From SVTX01 sp045538195 (GTDB taxonomy: Bacteria > Bacillota > Clostridia > Oscillospirales > CAG-272): DNA of 64,000 nt. The position numbers and the translations under genes were made by a program. Positions within the stretch are counted from its first letter, which is position 1; every line of letters starts with the position of its first letter. Below are positions 41,675 to 49,659 of this stretch, one piece after another. The stretch is taken from the NCBI GenBank assembly GCA_045538195.1, contig JAZSRA010000130.1:94758-158757 (forward strand), given 5' to 3'. Below the pieces are notes generated by a model. The model was not told the DNA's origin. It saw only the letters and a program-made list of their open reading frames with translations, and made no database searches.

Positions 41675-41703
41675 ATTATACAACATTTTTTATGGTTTGC
41701 CAA
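41675..41703 (-). promoter_or_regulatory. Promoter of the reductase/activase/dehydratase operon
   Basis: On the minus strand TTGGCA (41698-41703) and a consensus TATAAT (41675-41680) are 17 bases apart, leaving a leader of about 55 bases. The gap between this operon and the divergent LuxR gene (41612-41947) holds no gene. Confidence 0.7.
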
Positions 41704-41838
41704 TAGTTTTTATTTATAAGTTTTTTAATTTTTTTAAAATTATTATTATTTTTTTAATGTATTTAAGTAAATAATTAGAAAAATTGCTAATAACTTATTA
41801 ATTTAGTCATAATTTTCATTAAGTTTTTCTCAAACCGA

Positions 41839-41867
41839 TTGACAAATGCGAAAAAAAAGTTTATAAT
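41839..41867 (+). promoter_or_regulatory. Promoter of the LuxR-type regulator
   Basis: Fully consensus TTGACA (41839-41844) and TATAAT (41862-41867) are 17 bases apart. Confidence 0.8.
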
Positions 41868-41873
41868 ATAATT

Positions 41874-41906
41874 CGCCAAGACGATCAATAATTGATCGTT
41901 TTGACG
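41874..41906 (+). promoter_or_regulatory. Long palindromic operator at the LuxR regulator start site
   Basis: Two 16-base arms (41874-41889 and 41891-41906) around a single central base match at 14 of 16 positions, with a perfect core ACGATCAAT-A-ATTGATCGT. It begins right at the predicted transcription start, so a bound protein would block initiation; self-repression by the downstream regulator is a natural guess. Confidence 0.6.
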
Positions 41907-41947
41907 AATAATTTGAAATCAGTATTATTCGGAGGGAAAACACCTAT

Positions 41948-43183
41948 ATGGAATACTTGAAAATAGATGAAGTTTCGAAAAAATGGGGACTCGGGGTTCG
42001 CAGAGTTCAGTTGCTCTGTGCGGGCGGAAAGATCGAGGGTGCGGTCAGATTCGGTCGCGATTGGATGATCCCGAAGGACGCAAAAAAGCCGGTTGACGGC
42101 AGAACCAAAGCAGGCAGAACTCTTGTAAACGAGGATATGCCTCTTCCCCGCAAAACGCCGTTCCTCTATATGACCGACCTATACCATACGCCGGGAACAG
42201 CTGACGAGGTGGGCGAAAGTCTTGCCTACAACCACGAGGCGCACATTCTTTTTGAAGCAGAGGTTGCCTACTCTCGCGGCAATATAGATAAAGTATACGA
42301 GAGTGCAAATTATCTGCTTTCAAAGCATTCGGGCTTCTATGCTGTTCTCTCGGCAGGTATGCTCCTTGCACAGTGCGCGATATGGAAGGGTGACATCAAT
42401 ATGTGGCGCAAAGCAAAGGTACATATTGCCGAAGCTCCTGCAAAGAACGACAACGACCGTGATGCTATGCAGCTTGCCATAAGTGCCGTAGATATTATGC
42501 TATACAACGTAGAAAACTTTCCCGAATGGTTCAAAAAAGGTAGTTTTGAGCCTCTTCACAAGGATGCATACCCGGCAGCGAAGGTGTATTACGCCAAATA
42601 TTTATACGCCTTCGGTTACGCTGTGGCAATGGGACTTCACAGAGTAGAGGGAACACAGGGACTTTATATTATGTCAGTGATCTCCTATGCGGTGGAGCCT
42701 ATGATCTCGTGGGCAAGAGCTAATAATACGGTTATGTCCGAGATATATCTTCGTCTTACCTGCGCCGCGATATACCACAACTGTGGCAAGGAGGATGATG
42801 CGATCCGTCATATTGACAAAGCTATCGATCTGGCTCTCCCCGACAAATTCTACGGAGTTTTAGCCGAATACTGCCGCGCGCTTGACAATCTGATCGAGAG
42901 GCGTCTGTCTCTTATTGACGAGGAGGCGTGGAATGAGGTGAAAATACTTCATAAGATATATAACGAGGGTTGGTCAAAGCTCAGCGGCGCGGTGCGCGGC
43001 AAACAGATACTCACAACGCTTTCTCCGCGTCAGCGCGAAGTGGCAAAGCTGGCGGCATTCGGCATGAGCAATCAGGAGATAGCCGACCGCGTAAATATGT
43101 CGCTTGCGGGTGTCAAGCAGGCGATCAAGATCGTATCTGAAAAGAGCGGTCTTTCAAGAGACAGCTTTGCGGCTATACTTTGA
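41948..43183 (+). CDS. LuxR-type regulator with an additional N-terminal HTH
   Basis: The 411-residue protein begins with a MerR/excisionase-like DNA-binding segment (about 1-50, LKIDEVSKKWGLGVRRVQLL, then RFGRDWMIPKDAKKP). A long helical, TPR-like middle (about 85-335) follows. The C-terminal LuxR helix-turn-helix is about 350-405 (LSPRQREVAKLAAFGMSNQE, then NMSLAGVKQAIKIV). Having two DNA-binding regions is characteristic of a clostridial regulator group. Targets are unknown. The gene has a consensus promoter and a palindrome at its start site. Candidate targets are the adjacent small protein and large surface protein downstream and the divergent acyl-reductase operon. Confidence 0.85.
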   Translation: MEYLKIDEVSKKWGLGVRRVQLLCAGGKIEGAVRFGRDWMIPKDAKKPVDGRTKAGRTLVNEDMPLPRKTPFLYMTDLYHTPGTADEVGESLAYNHEAHILFEAEVAYSRGNIDKVYESANYLLSKHSGFYAVLSAGMLLAQCAIWKGDINMWRKAKVHIAEAPAKNDNDRDAMQLAISAVDIMLYNVENFPEWFKKGSFEPLHKDAYPAAKVYYAKYLYAFGYAVAMGLHRVEGTQGLYIMSVISYAVEPMISWARANNTVMSEIYLRLTCAAIYHNCGKEDDAIRHIDKAIDLALPDKFYGVLAEYCRALDNLIERRLSLIDEEAWNEVKILHKIYNEGWSKLSGAVRGKQILTTLSPRQREVAKLAAFGMSNQEIADRVNMSLAGVKQAIKIVSEKSGLSRDSFAAIL

Positions 43184-43287
43184 TATATACATATCTTTAA
43201 GCCGCCGCAAGAGATATAGAAAAATATTCCCGGTGGTAAAAAATGTAGCCAAAAAAAGTTAATTTTGGTAGTACCGAGATATAAAAG

Positions 43288-43327
43288 AATCTGCTATACT
43301 GTTAACAGCAACAGGATAGCAGATTTT
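43288..43327 (+). terminator. Terminator or attenuator before the small Cys-bearing protein
   Basis: A 10-base-pair stem (43288-43297 with 43316-43325) is extended by an inner 5-pair stem across one mismatch, with a 6-base loop, and is followed by a T7 run. It is 20 bases upstream of the next ribosome binding site. I see no separate promoter after it, so the downstream genes may depend on read-through. Confidence 0.75.
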
Positions 43328-43358
43328 TTTGCTTCTTTGGAGGCAGAAGGAGGTACTT

Positions 43359-43697
43359 GTGTCAGAAAAGCTGATAGGCAGATCAAACGCTCCGCCTACG
43401 GAGAATGATATATATAAGGTTATCGAGCTTCACGGCAGACGCTTCGAGATCCGATACGGATACTACGAGGAGATCGACCGAGACTACGAGCCTGTTCCGA
43501 TATATCCCGATTTTATTAAAGAGCCCGTCTACACGGACGAGGGAGAACCGTTCGTCACTCTGATGCAGGACCCCTGCGAGAGCTACGAGCCGAACGGAAG
43601 GTGCAGCGACCGCGATTGCGGAACCTGCGTATATACCGAGAGAGGCGACGACCTCATCGGTATATGTAAATGTAAGAAAAATAAAAAATCAACATAA
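43359..43697 (+). CDS. Small acidic protein with a Cys-rich C-terminus, unknown function
   Basis: I do not recognise this 112-residue protein. It is acidic and Tyr/Pro-rich (YGYYEEIDRDYEPVPIYPDF) and ends with six Cys in 35 residues (DPCESYEPNGRCSDRDCGTC, then GICKCKKNKK), a pattern able to bind a metal or form disulfides. There is no signal peptide or membrane helix. The GTG at 43359 is preferred because AAGGAGG (43347-43353) lies 5 bases upstream; the longer frame has no ribosome binding site. It is 30 bases upstream of the large surface-protein gene and downstream of an attenuator-like hairpin. Confidence 0.7.
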   Translation: MSEKLIGRSNAPPTENDIYKVIELHGRRFEIRYGYYEEIDRDYEPVPIYPDFIKEPVYTDEGEPFVTLMQDPCESYEPNGRCSDRDCGTCVYTERGDDLIGICKCKKNKKST

Positions 43698-43727
43698 ACC
43701 CACAATACGGTAAAAAGGAGAACAACT

Positions 43728-46700
43728 ATGACAAAGAGAAACACGGTAATTAAGACAACAAGCGTGCTGCTTGCAACACTGATGCTCGTAGCAACACTCG
43801 TTGTGCTTGGCACTATCGCGGTAAGTGCGGCGCCTGCAACGGGCAGCTATGACGTCAACGGTGACGGCACAAACGATACCGCATACAAGATCTCAACCGC
43901 GGCAGATCTTCTTTGGTTTGCAAACGAGGTCAACGGCGGAAACAATCAGATCAACGGCGTGTTGATGAACGACATTGACCTTTCCACCGTTTGCTCCGCA
44001 ACCCTTGGCAACTGGACGCCTATCGGAACGGAAGCAAAGAATTTCAAAGGCTCTTTTGACGGTAGAGGCTTCACTGTAAAAAATATTTATTACAATAACA
44101 CCACTGACGGAGATTACGTTGGTTTGTTTGGCTATGTTAGTAATCCCGCTGTCATTCAGAATGTTACCGTTACCGGAACGCTTGCCGGTGTGGATTGCGT
44201 GGCAGGTATTGTTGGAAGAACGATGGGTAGCACCAGCGGCGACCCCGCCATTCGCAATTGTGTGAACTACGCAAACGTTAGCGCGGATAGATATGCCGCA
44301 GGCATTTTGGGTTTTGGCAGCGCCAATATCTACAATTGCACCAATCACGGTGATATGTCCGCTACCGGAAGTTATGCCGGCGGCATTGTTGCCTTCGGTT
44401 ACGACAACATTGTTCAGAATTGCGCGAATTTCGGAACGATTTCGGGCGGAAGCTCTTACGGCTTGGGACACATGAATCAGGCTTCCTGCCAGATCTCCAA
44501 TTTTGTTAATTTTGGATCTGCCGGCTCGGATGGCGTATCGGACAAAGCGGTAACCAACTGCTACTCTGTTTCGAATACCTCTGTTTCCGGAGCTACGAAG
44601 ATCGATGCAAGCGATGCGCGTATTGCCAGCGGTGAGCTTGCATACATGCTCGGCGAGGGCTGGGGTCAGGAGATCGGCGTTGACGCAGCTCCCGTTCCCG
44701 GCGGAATGAAGGTGTATTACACCATGGATCCCGCTACGCTCTGCACAGCTACAACACCTACTTATATGTACGCAAACAGCGAAAACACCAAGAGAACTCA
44801 CGACGCAAATATGCCCGCTGAGGATTATGATAACGGCTTCTGCACGATCTGCGGAGAATATCAGCCTGCTACTGACGGCGACGGCGACAGCTACTACGAA
44901 ATCGGAAACGCAGGTCAGCTTTATTGGTTTGCGGCACAAGTAAACGGCGGAAGCAGCAATCTTAATGCTGAGCTCGTTGCTAATATCACCGTTAACAGCA
45001 ACGTTCTGACTGCAAGCGGAGATCTGAACGGCAACCCCGAAGACTTCCGCGCATGGACACCCATTGGAATTTCGGATGCAAACGACTTCGAGGGAACATT
45101 CCAGGGCAACGGATACGTTATTAGCGGTCTTTACGCGAAATATTACGGTGTTGGCTTTATCAAGATGACCGGCAGTGGTGCTAAAATCTATAATCTGGGT
45201 GTAATGGACTCCTATTTTTTGAATGATAACGGTAGCGGTCACGGATATGCCTCCGGTGCCATCGCGGGTTATCTGAGCGGATCCAGTATCGTGGTTGAAA
45301 ACTGCTTCAGTAACGCAACTATCGCCGGCAACAGCTATATCAGCGGCGGTTTGATTGGCGCTGCGAACTCTTATCCGACTATAAAGAATTGCTATTATTT
45401 TGGCAAAACCGTCGGTAGCCCGTTTTCTCATACAGACTTCTCTTGGAATAGCAAGAGCGGCACCAACTACTACGTTTCCACTACGGATGACGAGAACGAT
45501 TACACCGTCGATATTACAATGGAAGACGTTACCTCCGGCAAATTGGCGTATATGCTCGGCGGAGCATTCGGACAGAACCTCGACAACGGTGAGACCGTAC
45601 AGTCCTATCCTGTTATCAGCGATGCAAAGGTATACTCAGGCTACACCACCTGCGATGAAGCGCAGACTTCCCCCATCTATACCAACAACAGCGCAGTAAG
45701 CGCAACAAAGCCTGCACACCACGATTTCGTATACGCGGCAAGCGGCAACGAGATCGCAAAGAATTGCGGCGAGTGCAATAAACTGATGGGTACGGCAACT
45801 GTTACCGCAATCAACGGCAAATATACAGGCCTTCCCGTAGGCGCAGTCGTAAACGGCACCGGTGATTACGCAAGCGAAAGCTTCGTTATTACCTATACAG
45901 ACGCTGAGGGCAACAGCACAACTACCGCTCCCACAGCGATCGGCAGCTACACCGCATCCTTCACGACCGATGGCGAAACCGCTTCGACGAGCTTCATTAT
46001 CTCTAAGGGCATTATGAGTGTATCCGCTGTTCCCACATCAACTCACGAGTACGGCGACACTCATACCGGCAAGCCCATTAGCGGTAAGGTCGTTATAAAC
46101 GGCAATGAGTCGGTAGAGATTACGGGTACTTGGGCATGGGTAGGCAGCACTACAACCGCTACCTTCACACCCGACGCAGAGTTCGTTGATCTTTTCGAGG
46201 CTCTTGCGGCTCAGGACGTTACAATTACCGTAACCGAGGCAACTCCCGTTATCACTATCACGTCTCCTTCTCCCTCGATCATGCCCGGTATGAGCATTAT
46301 GTTCGGCAGAGAGGTAACGAATCCCCACACCGACACCCCTGAAAGCCTTCCCATTCATTACAGATACGTATACAAGATAGGTGAGAGCGGTACGCTTCAA
46401 TACTCAACAGCGTCGAAGCTTACTATCCCCTCTGACGTAACCGTTGGCGAGATTATCTACGTTTACGTTGAAAATATTGCGGAGGCAGGCAAATACGCGG
46501 TCGGCAAGTCCAATACGGTCGAGCTTCGTGTAGGTCAGATAGACTATTCCGAGGACATTCAGAACGTCACCGACGATCTTGACGCGGCAAAGGCTAAACT
46601 CGATCAGGCGATCCTTGATCTCGAAGCAGCAGACCAGAAGAACGCAGACGATCTCGCACAGGCGATAATCGATCTGAATTCGGCTATCTCCACGGCGCAG

Positions 46701-47816
46701 GCGGCAGCAGAGGCAGCAGCTAAGGCAGAGGATCAGACGTTGAAGACTGCGTTGGAGTCCAAGATCGACACCGCAGAGGCAGCGCTTGACGCGGCTATCC
46801 AGGCAGTACAGGATAATCTTGATCAGGCTATCATTGATCTTGGCGCGGCAGACCAGAAGAACGCAGACGATCTCGCACAGGCTATCACCGATCTGAATTC
46901 GGCTATCTCCGCGGCACAGGCGGCAGCAGAGGCAACGGCTAAGGCAGAGGATCAGACGTTGAAGACGGCGTTGGAGTCCAAGATCGACACCGCAGAGGCA
47001 GCACTTGATGAGGCGATCAAGCAGGTTCAGAAGAACCTCGACGATGCAAAAGCAGAGCTTAACAAGGCTATTGCTGACGGCGATAAGACTCTTTCCAACG
47101 AGATCGACGCTCTTACCACTGCACTTAATGATGCAAAAGCGGCTCTTGAACAGGCCGATGCTGACAACAAGGCTGAGCTTGTAAGTAAGATTGAAACGGC
47201 AGACGCGGCTCTTGATGAGGCGATCAAGCAGGTTCAGAAGAACCTCGACGATGCAAAAGCAGAGCTTAACAAGGCTATTGCTGACTGCGATAAGGCTCTT
47301 TCCGACGAGATCGACGCTCTTGAGAAGTCACTTGCAGACGCAAAGGCAGCTCTTGAAAAATCAGACGCTGACAACAAGGCTGAGCTTGTAAGTAAGATTG
47401 AAACCGCAGACAAGGCACTTGACGAGGCAATCAAGCAGGTTCAAAATAACCTTGATAGTGCAAAAGCAGAGCTTGAAAAGGCTATCACAGACGGCGATAA
47501 GGCAAACGCAGATGCACTCGCACAGGCAATCTCAAATCTGAATGCGGCAATCGACGCAGCTGAAACGGCAGCAACAACTGCTGACGGTTCGCTGAAATCC
47601 GAGCTGACAACTAAGATCAGCAGCGCGGATGCGACTCTCGAGGCAGCAATCGACGCTCTTACAGGCGAGCTTGACAGTGTAAAGAGCGAGCTTGAAGCTA
47701 AGGATGCCGAGCTTCAAACCTTTATCATCATCGTATGCGTAATTTCCAGCGTAACATTCTGTGGATGCGGTACGCTCGCAGTATTCTTCATCATCGACAA
47801 AAAGAAAAGAATTTGA
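43728..47816 (+). CDS. Large surface protein: GLUG-like beta-helix regions, Ig-like part, coiled-coil stalk, membrane anchor
   Basis: The 1362-residue protein has a signal peptide (about 1-36, ending VSAAP) and two related modules (about 38-310 and 380-650). Each begins with a YKISTAADLLWFANEVNGG-type block followed by GLUG-like repeats (GSFDGRGFTVKNIYY, GLFGYV, AGIVG) expected to form a right-handed beta helix. A beta-rich, MBG/Ig-like stretch follows (about 690-935). Then comes an Ala/Asp/Lys-rich coiled coil (about 940-1325) built of repeats, one C-terminal helix (about 1332-1356) and KKKR. It is probably anchored in the cytoplasmic membrane with the repeats forming a stalk through the wall. 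Adhesion or glycan binding is inferred only. Confidence 0.8.
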   Translation: MTKRNTVIKTTSVLLATLMLVATLVVLGTIAVSAAPATGSYDVNGDGTNDTAYKISTAADLLWFANEVNGGNNQINGVLMNDIDLSTVCSATLGNWTPIGTEAKNFKGSFDGRGFTVKNIYYNNTTDGDYVGLFGYVSNPAVIQNVTVTGTLAGVDCVAGIVGRTMGSTSGDPAIRNCVNYANVSADRYAAGILGFGSANIYNCTNHGDMSATGSYAGGIVAFGYDNIVQNCANFGTISGGSSYGLGHMNQASCQISNFVNFGSAGSDGVSDKAVTNCYSVSNTSVSGATKIDASDARIASGELAYMLGEGWGQEIGVDAAPVPGGMKVYYTMDPATLCTATTPTYMYANSENTKRTHDANMPAEDYDNGFCTICGEYQPATDGDGDSYYEIGNAGQLYWFAAQVNGGSSNLNAELVANITVNSNVLTASGDLNGNPEDFRAWTPIGISDANDFEGTFQGNGYVISGLYAKYYGVGFIKMTGSGAKIYNLGVMDSYFLNDNGSGHGYASGAIAGYLSGSSIVVENCFSNATIAGNSYISGGLIGAANSYPTIKNCYYFGKTVGSPFSHTDFSWNSKSGTNYYVSTTDDENDYTVDITMEDVTSGKLAYMLGGAFGQNLDNGETVQSYPVISDAKVYSGYTTCDEAQTSPIYTNNSAVSATKPAHHDFVYAASGNEIAKNCGECNKLMGTATVTAINGKYTGLPVGAVVNGTGDYASESFVITYTDAEGNSTTTAPTAIGSYTASFTTDGETASTSFIISKGIMSVSAVPTSTHEYGDTHTGKPISGKVVINGNESVEITGTWAWVGSTTTATFTPDAEFVDLFEALAAQDVTITVTEATPVITITSPSPSIMPGMSIMFGREVTNPHTDTPESLPIHYRYVYKIGESGTLQYSTASKLTIPSDVTVGEIIYVYVENIAEAGKYAVGKSNTVELRVGQIDYSEDIQNVTDDLDAAKAKLDQAILDLEAADQKNADDLAQAIIDLNSAISTAQAAAEAAAKAEDQTLKTALESKIDTAEAALDAAIQAVQDNLDQAIIDLGAADQKNADDLAQAITDLNSAISAAQAAAEATAKAEDQTLKTALESKIDTAEAALDEAIKQVQKNLDDAKAELNKAIADGDKTLSNEIDALTTALNDAKAALEQADADNKAELVSKIETADAALDEAIKQVQKNLDDAKAELNKAIADCDKALSDEIDALEKSLADAKAALEKSDADNKAELVSKIETADKALDEAIKQVQNNLDSAKAELEKAITDGDKANADALAQAISNLNAAIDAAETAATTADGSLKSELTTKISSADATLEAAIDALTGELDSVKSELEAKDAELQTFIIIVCVISSVTFCGCGTLAVFFIIDKKKRI
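46562..47560 (+). repeat. Coding repeats of the coiled-coil stalk
   Basis: The stalk is encoded by near-identical DNA blocks. Two units share sequence at a 219-base (73-codon) spacing (around 46632 and 46851). Three others share sequence at exactly 207 bases (69 codons; around 47004, 47211 and 47418). All spacings are multiples of three, so copy changes would keep the frame. Confidence 0.8.
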
Positions 47817-47853
47817 CAAATAAAGAATCTGCAATGAACGCATATTAACACAT

Positions 47854-47885
47854 AAGCGGTGAGCCTCGGCTCACCGCTTTCTTTA
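47854..47885 (+). terminator. Terminator of the surface-protein gene
   Basis: A 12-base-pair GC-rich inverted repeat (47854-47865 with 47868-47879) is followed by TTCTTT. Confidence 0.75.
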
Positions 47886-47939
47886 CACAAATCCACAAGC
47901 GGATTTGGTGGTGCATTCGAATGGCATCGCTCGATCCGA

Positions 47940-47979
47940 CCATAAAAACAAGAGGGCAAATGCCCTCTTGTTTTTATGG
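47940..47979 (-). terminator. Terminator of the tRNA-Pro gene
   Basis: A perfect 19-base-pair stem (47940-47958 with 47961-47979) has a 2-base centre and a U-tract on the minus strand. It begins within the CCA end of the tRNA gene. Confidence 0.8.
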
Positions 47980-48054
47980 TCGGAGTGACGGGATTCGAAC
48001 CCACGACCTCTTGGTCCCGAACCAAGCGCACTACCAAACTGTGCCACACCCCGA
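47977..48054 (-). tRNA. tRNA-Pro (anticodon CGG)
   Basis: The minus strand folds into a full cloverleaf: the 7-pair acceptor stem TCGGGGT/ACTCCGA has one wobble, and the D arm is GCAC/GTGC. The anticodon stem CTTGG/CCAAG carries loop TTCGGGA (anticodon CGG), the T arm has loop TTCGAAT, and the encoded CCA is at 47977-47979. It reads CCG proline codons. Confidence 0.95.
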
Positions 48055-48171
48055 TTATTAATCTATTTTTCAACCCCAGTATTCAAACACGAGTTAGTAT
48101 AACACAAAACTACAGATTTGTCAAGTGTATTACACTAAAAAATTTTGTAATATGCGGCTTCGGCTCGTCGC

Positions 48172-48212
48172 AAAAAATTCCTTGCAGTTTGAACGGCTGC
48201 AAGGAATTTTTT
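48172..48212. terminator. Terminator of the Ca/Na antiporter gene
   Basis: A perfect 16-base-pair stem (48172-48187 with 48197-48212) has a 9-base loop and A/T runs on both sides. It lies 35 bases past the antiporter stop codon. Confidence 0.85.
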
Positions 48213-48247
48213 AAAATCAAATCAAGGAGCTAAAAACCTATTCTTTA

Positions 48248-49474
48248 TTATCCAACAGGAATAAACTGAACCGCGCAGAAAGTAGCGTAAAGCACGAGAA
48301 GCGCAATTCCCTGCCAGCGTGAGAGCTTACCCTTAATAAGCGTCGGAATAGTGAGAATTCCCATCGCAACAAACACCAGAGGAAGGTCAATAAGCAACGA
48401 AGCGTTCATTCCGTTGATAACCTTTTCTGCGGGAAGCTTAAAGGGATTGATCGTTACTGCCGCGCCGCTGACAAGCACAAGGTTGAAGATATTTGCTCCT
48501 ATGATATTACCAAGAGAAAGCGAGCTATGGCCCTTCATAAGCGCGGTTATAGCGGTTACAAGCTCAGGCAATGACGTACCAAGTGCCACAAAAGTAAGAG
48601 CGATAACGCTTTCGGGAACGCCAAGCTCGGTAGCGATCACAGTTCCGTTGTCAACGAGAAGTGTAGCGCCGACCGCGATGACCAACGCACCGAATATCAT
48701 ATAGATAATATTTGAATTCAGAATACCAAGGGTATTCTTCGTGATCAGCTTAACCAAACCTATGACGAGAAGCACTGCACCGACAATTCCGACCACGTAG
48801 AAGGTATTCATCATATCGCCAAATCCGGGGGATTCGGGAAGGACACCAAGAGGGTCTTGATTTATAAGACGAACAACTATATCAAACACTTGCGCTGCGA
48901 CCAATGAAACACCAACAAGAATGAAACCAAGGAAATCACCGTGAGAGCCTTGATTTTCTTCTTCAACCTCGTCGTCAAGCGCGTCAATAATTGCTTCTGC
49001 GTCCGCCTTCGGCTTCATGCTCTTGAACGCCTGCACAACCTGAACGGTCATGTATGCCAAGAAGCCAAGCAAGAGAATGATTCCGACCCAACAATAGAAC
49101 TCTCCGAAAAAGTATGCTGCAACGGCATAAACTGCTGCTGCTCCGAAAAAAAACAGGACGGGAAATCTCAAGGACTTTTTATCGGCTCCCGATGGGCGTA
49201 TAGCCACTGTCAATGCCGCTATAAGCGCGGTATTACAGATTATAGAACCGACCGCGTTACCGTATGCGGTCGCTCCGCTTCCCTGCGCCGCGGCTGTTGC
49301 GGAGACCATTACCTCGGGCAAGGTAGTGCCAATAGACACCACGGTAGCGCCTATCAAAATTTCGGGGATGTGGAACTTTCTGGCAACTCCCGTAGAGCCG
49401 TCAACAAACCAGTCTCCGCCCTTTATCAGGAGAAAAAGACCGATTCCAAACAGAATAATATTGATCCAAAGCAT
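48248..49474 (-). CDS. Calcium/sodium (CaCA family) antiporter
   Basis: The 408-residue protein has about ten membrane helices in two inverted halves, each with the CaCA alpha-repeat: GATVVSIGTTLPEVMVSATA (near 42-61) and TFVALGTSLPELVTAITALM in the second half. These form the ion pathway of the YrbG/NCX-type exchangers. An acidic loop (ALDDEVEEENQG, near 165) lies between the halves. It probably exports Ca2+ in exchange for Na+ or H+. The ATG at 49474 is chosen over the adjacent TTG for its AGGAGG spacing of 9 bases. It is monocistronic with its own promoter and terminator. Confidence 0.92.
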   Translation of the reverse strand: MLWINIILFGIGLFLLIKGGDWFVDGSTGVARKFHIPEILIGATVVSIGTTLPEVMVSATAAAQGSGATAYGNAVGSIICNTALIAALTVAIRPSGADKKSLRFPVLFFFGAAAVYAVAAYFFGEFYCWVGIILLLGFLAYMTVQVVQAFKSMKPKADAEAIIDALDDEVEEENQGSHGDFLGFILVGVSLVAAQVFDIVVRLINQDPLGVLPESPGFGDMMNTFYVVGIVGAVLLVIGLVKLITKNTLGILNSNIIYMIFGALVIAVGATLLVDNGTVIATELGVPESVIALTFVALGTSLPELVTAITALMKGHSSLSLGNIIGANIFNLVLVSGAAVTINPFKLPAEKVINGMNASLLIDLPLVFVAMGILTIPTLIKGKLSRWQGIALLVLYATFCAVQFIPVG

Positions 49475-49505
49475 CAATAATTACCTCCTAAAACAAACTA
49501 TTAAC

Positions 49506-49534
49506 ATTTTATCATAGTAAATATTTTTTGTCAA
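49506..49534 (-). promoter_or_regulatory. Promoter of the Ca/Na antiporter
   Basis: On the minus strand a consensus TTGACA (49529-49534) and TAAAAT (49506-49511) are 17 bases apart. Confidence 0.65.
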
Positions 49535-49596
49535 CACCAAAATTGATATAAATTCCGTTAAGTAATTAATTCAACAAATTGATAATTACTTCAACA

Positions 49597-49650
49597 AAAT
49601 GTCCGCTTGTGAGACCGAGCGTTGCCGACTCACAAAACGGACATTTAATT
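49597..49650 (-). terminator. Terminator of the cohesin/dockerin operon
   Basis: An interrupted stem pairs 49597-49605 with 49638-49646 and, after a small bulge, TTGTGAG with CTCACAA, around a 15-base loop. A-rich sequence precedes it on the plus strand. Confidence 0.65.
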
Positions 49651-49659
49651 TAATTTATT

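Noticed and set aside
43893..45431. 512-codon open frame on the minus strand inside the large surface-protein gene
   Set aside because: It is the complement of a repetitive, GC-biased coding region whose plus-strand product has a signal peptide, domain repeats and an anchor. The minus-strand product has no recognisable domain or ribosome binding site.
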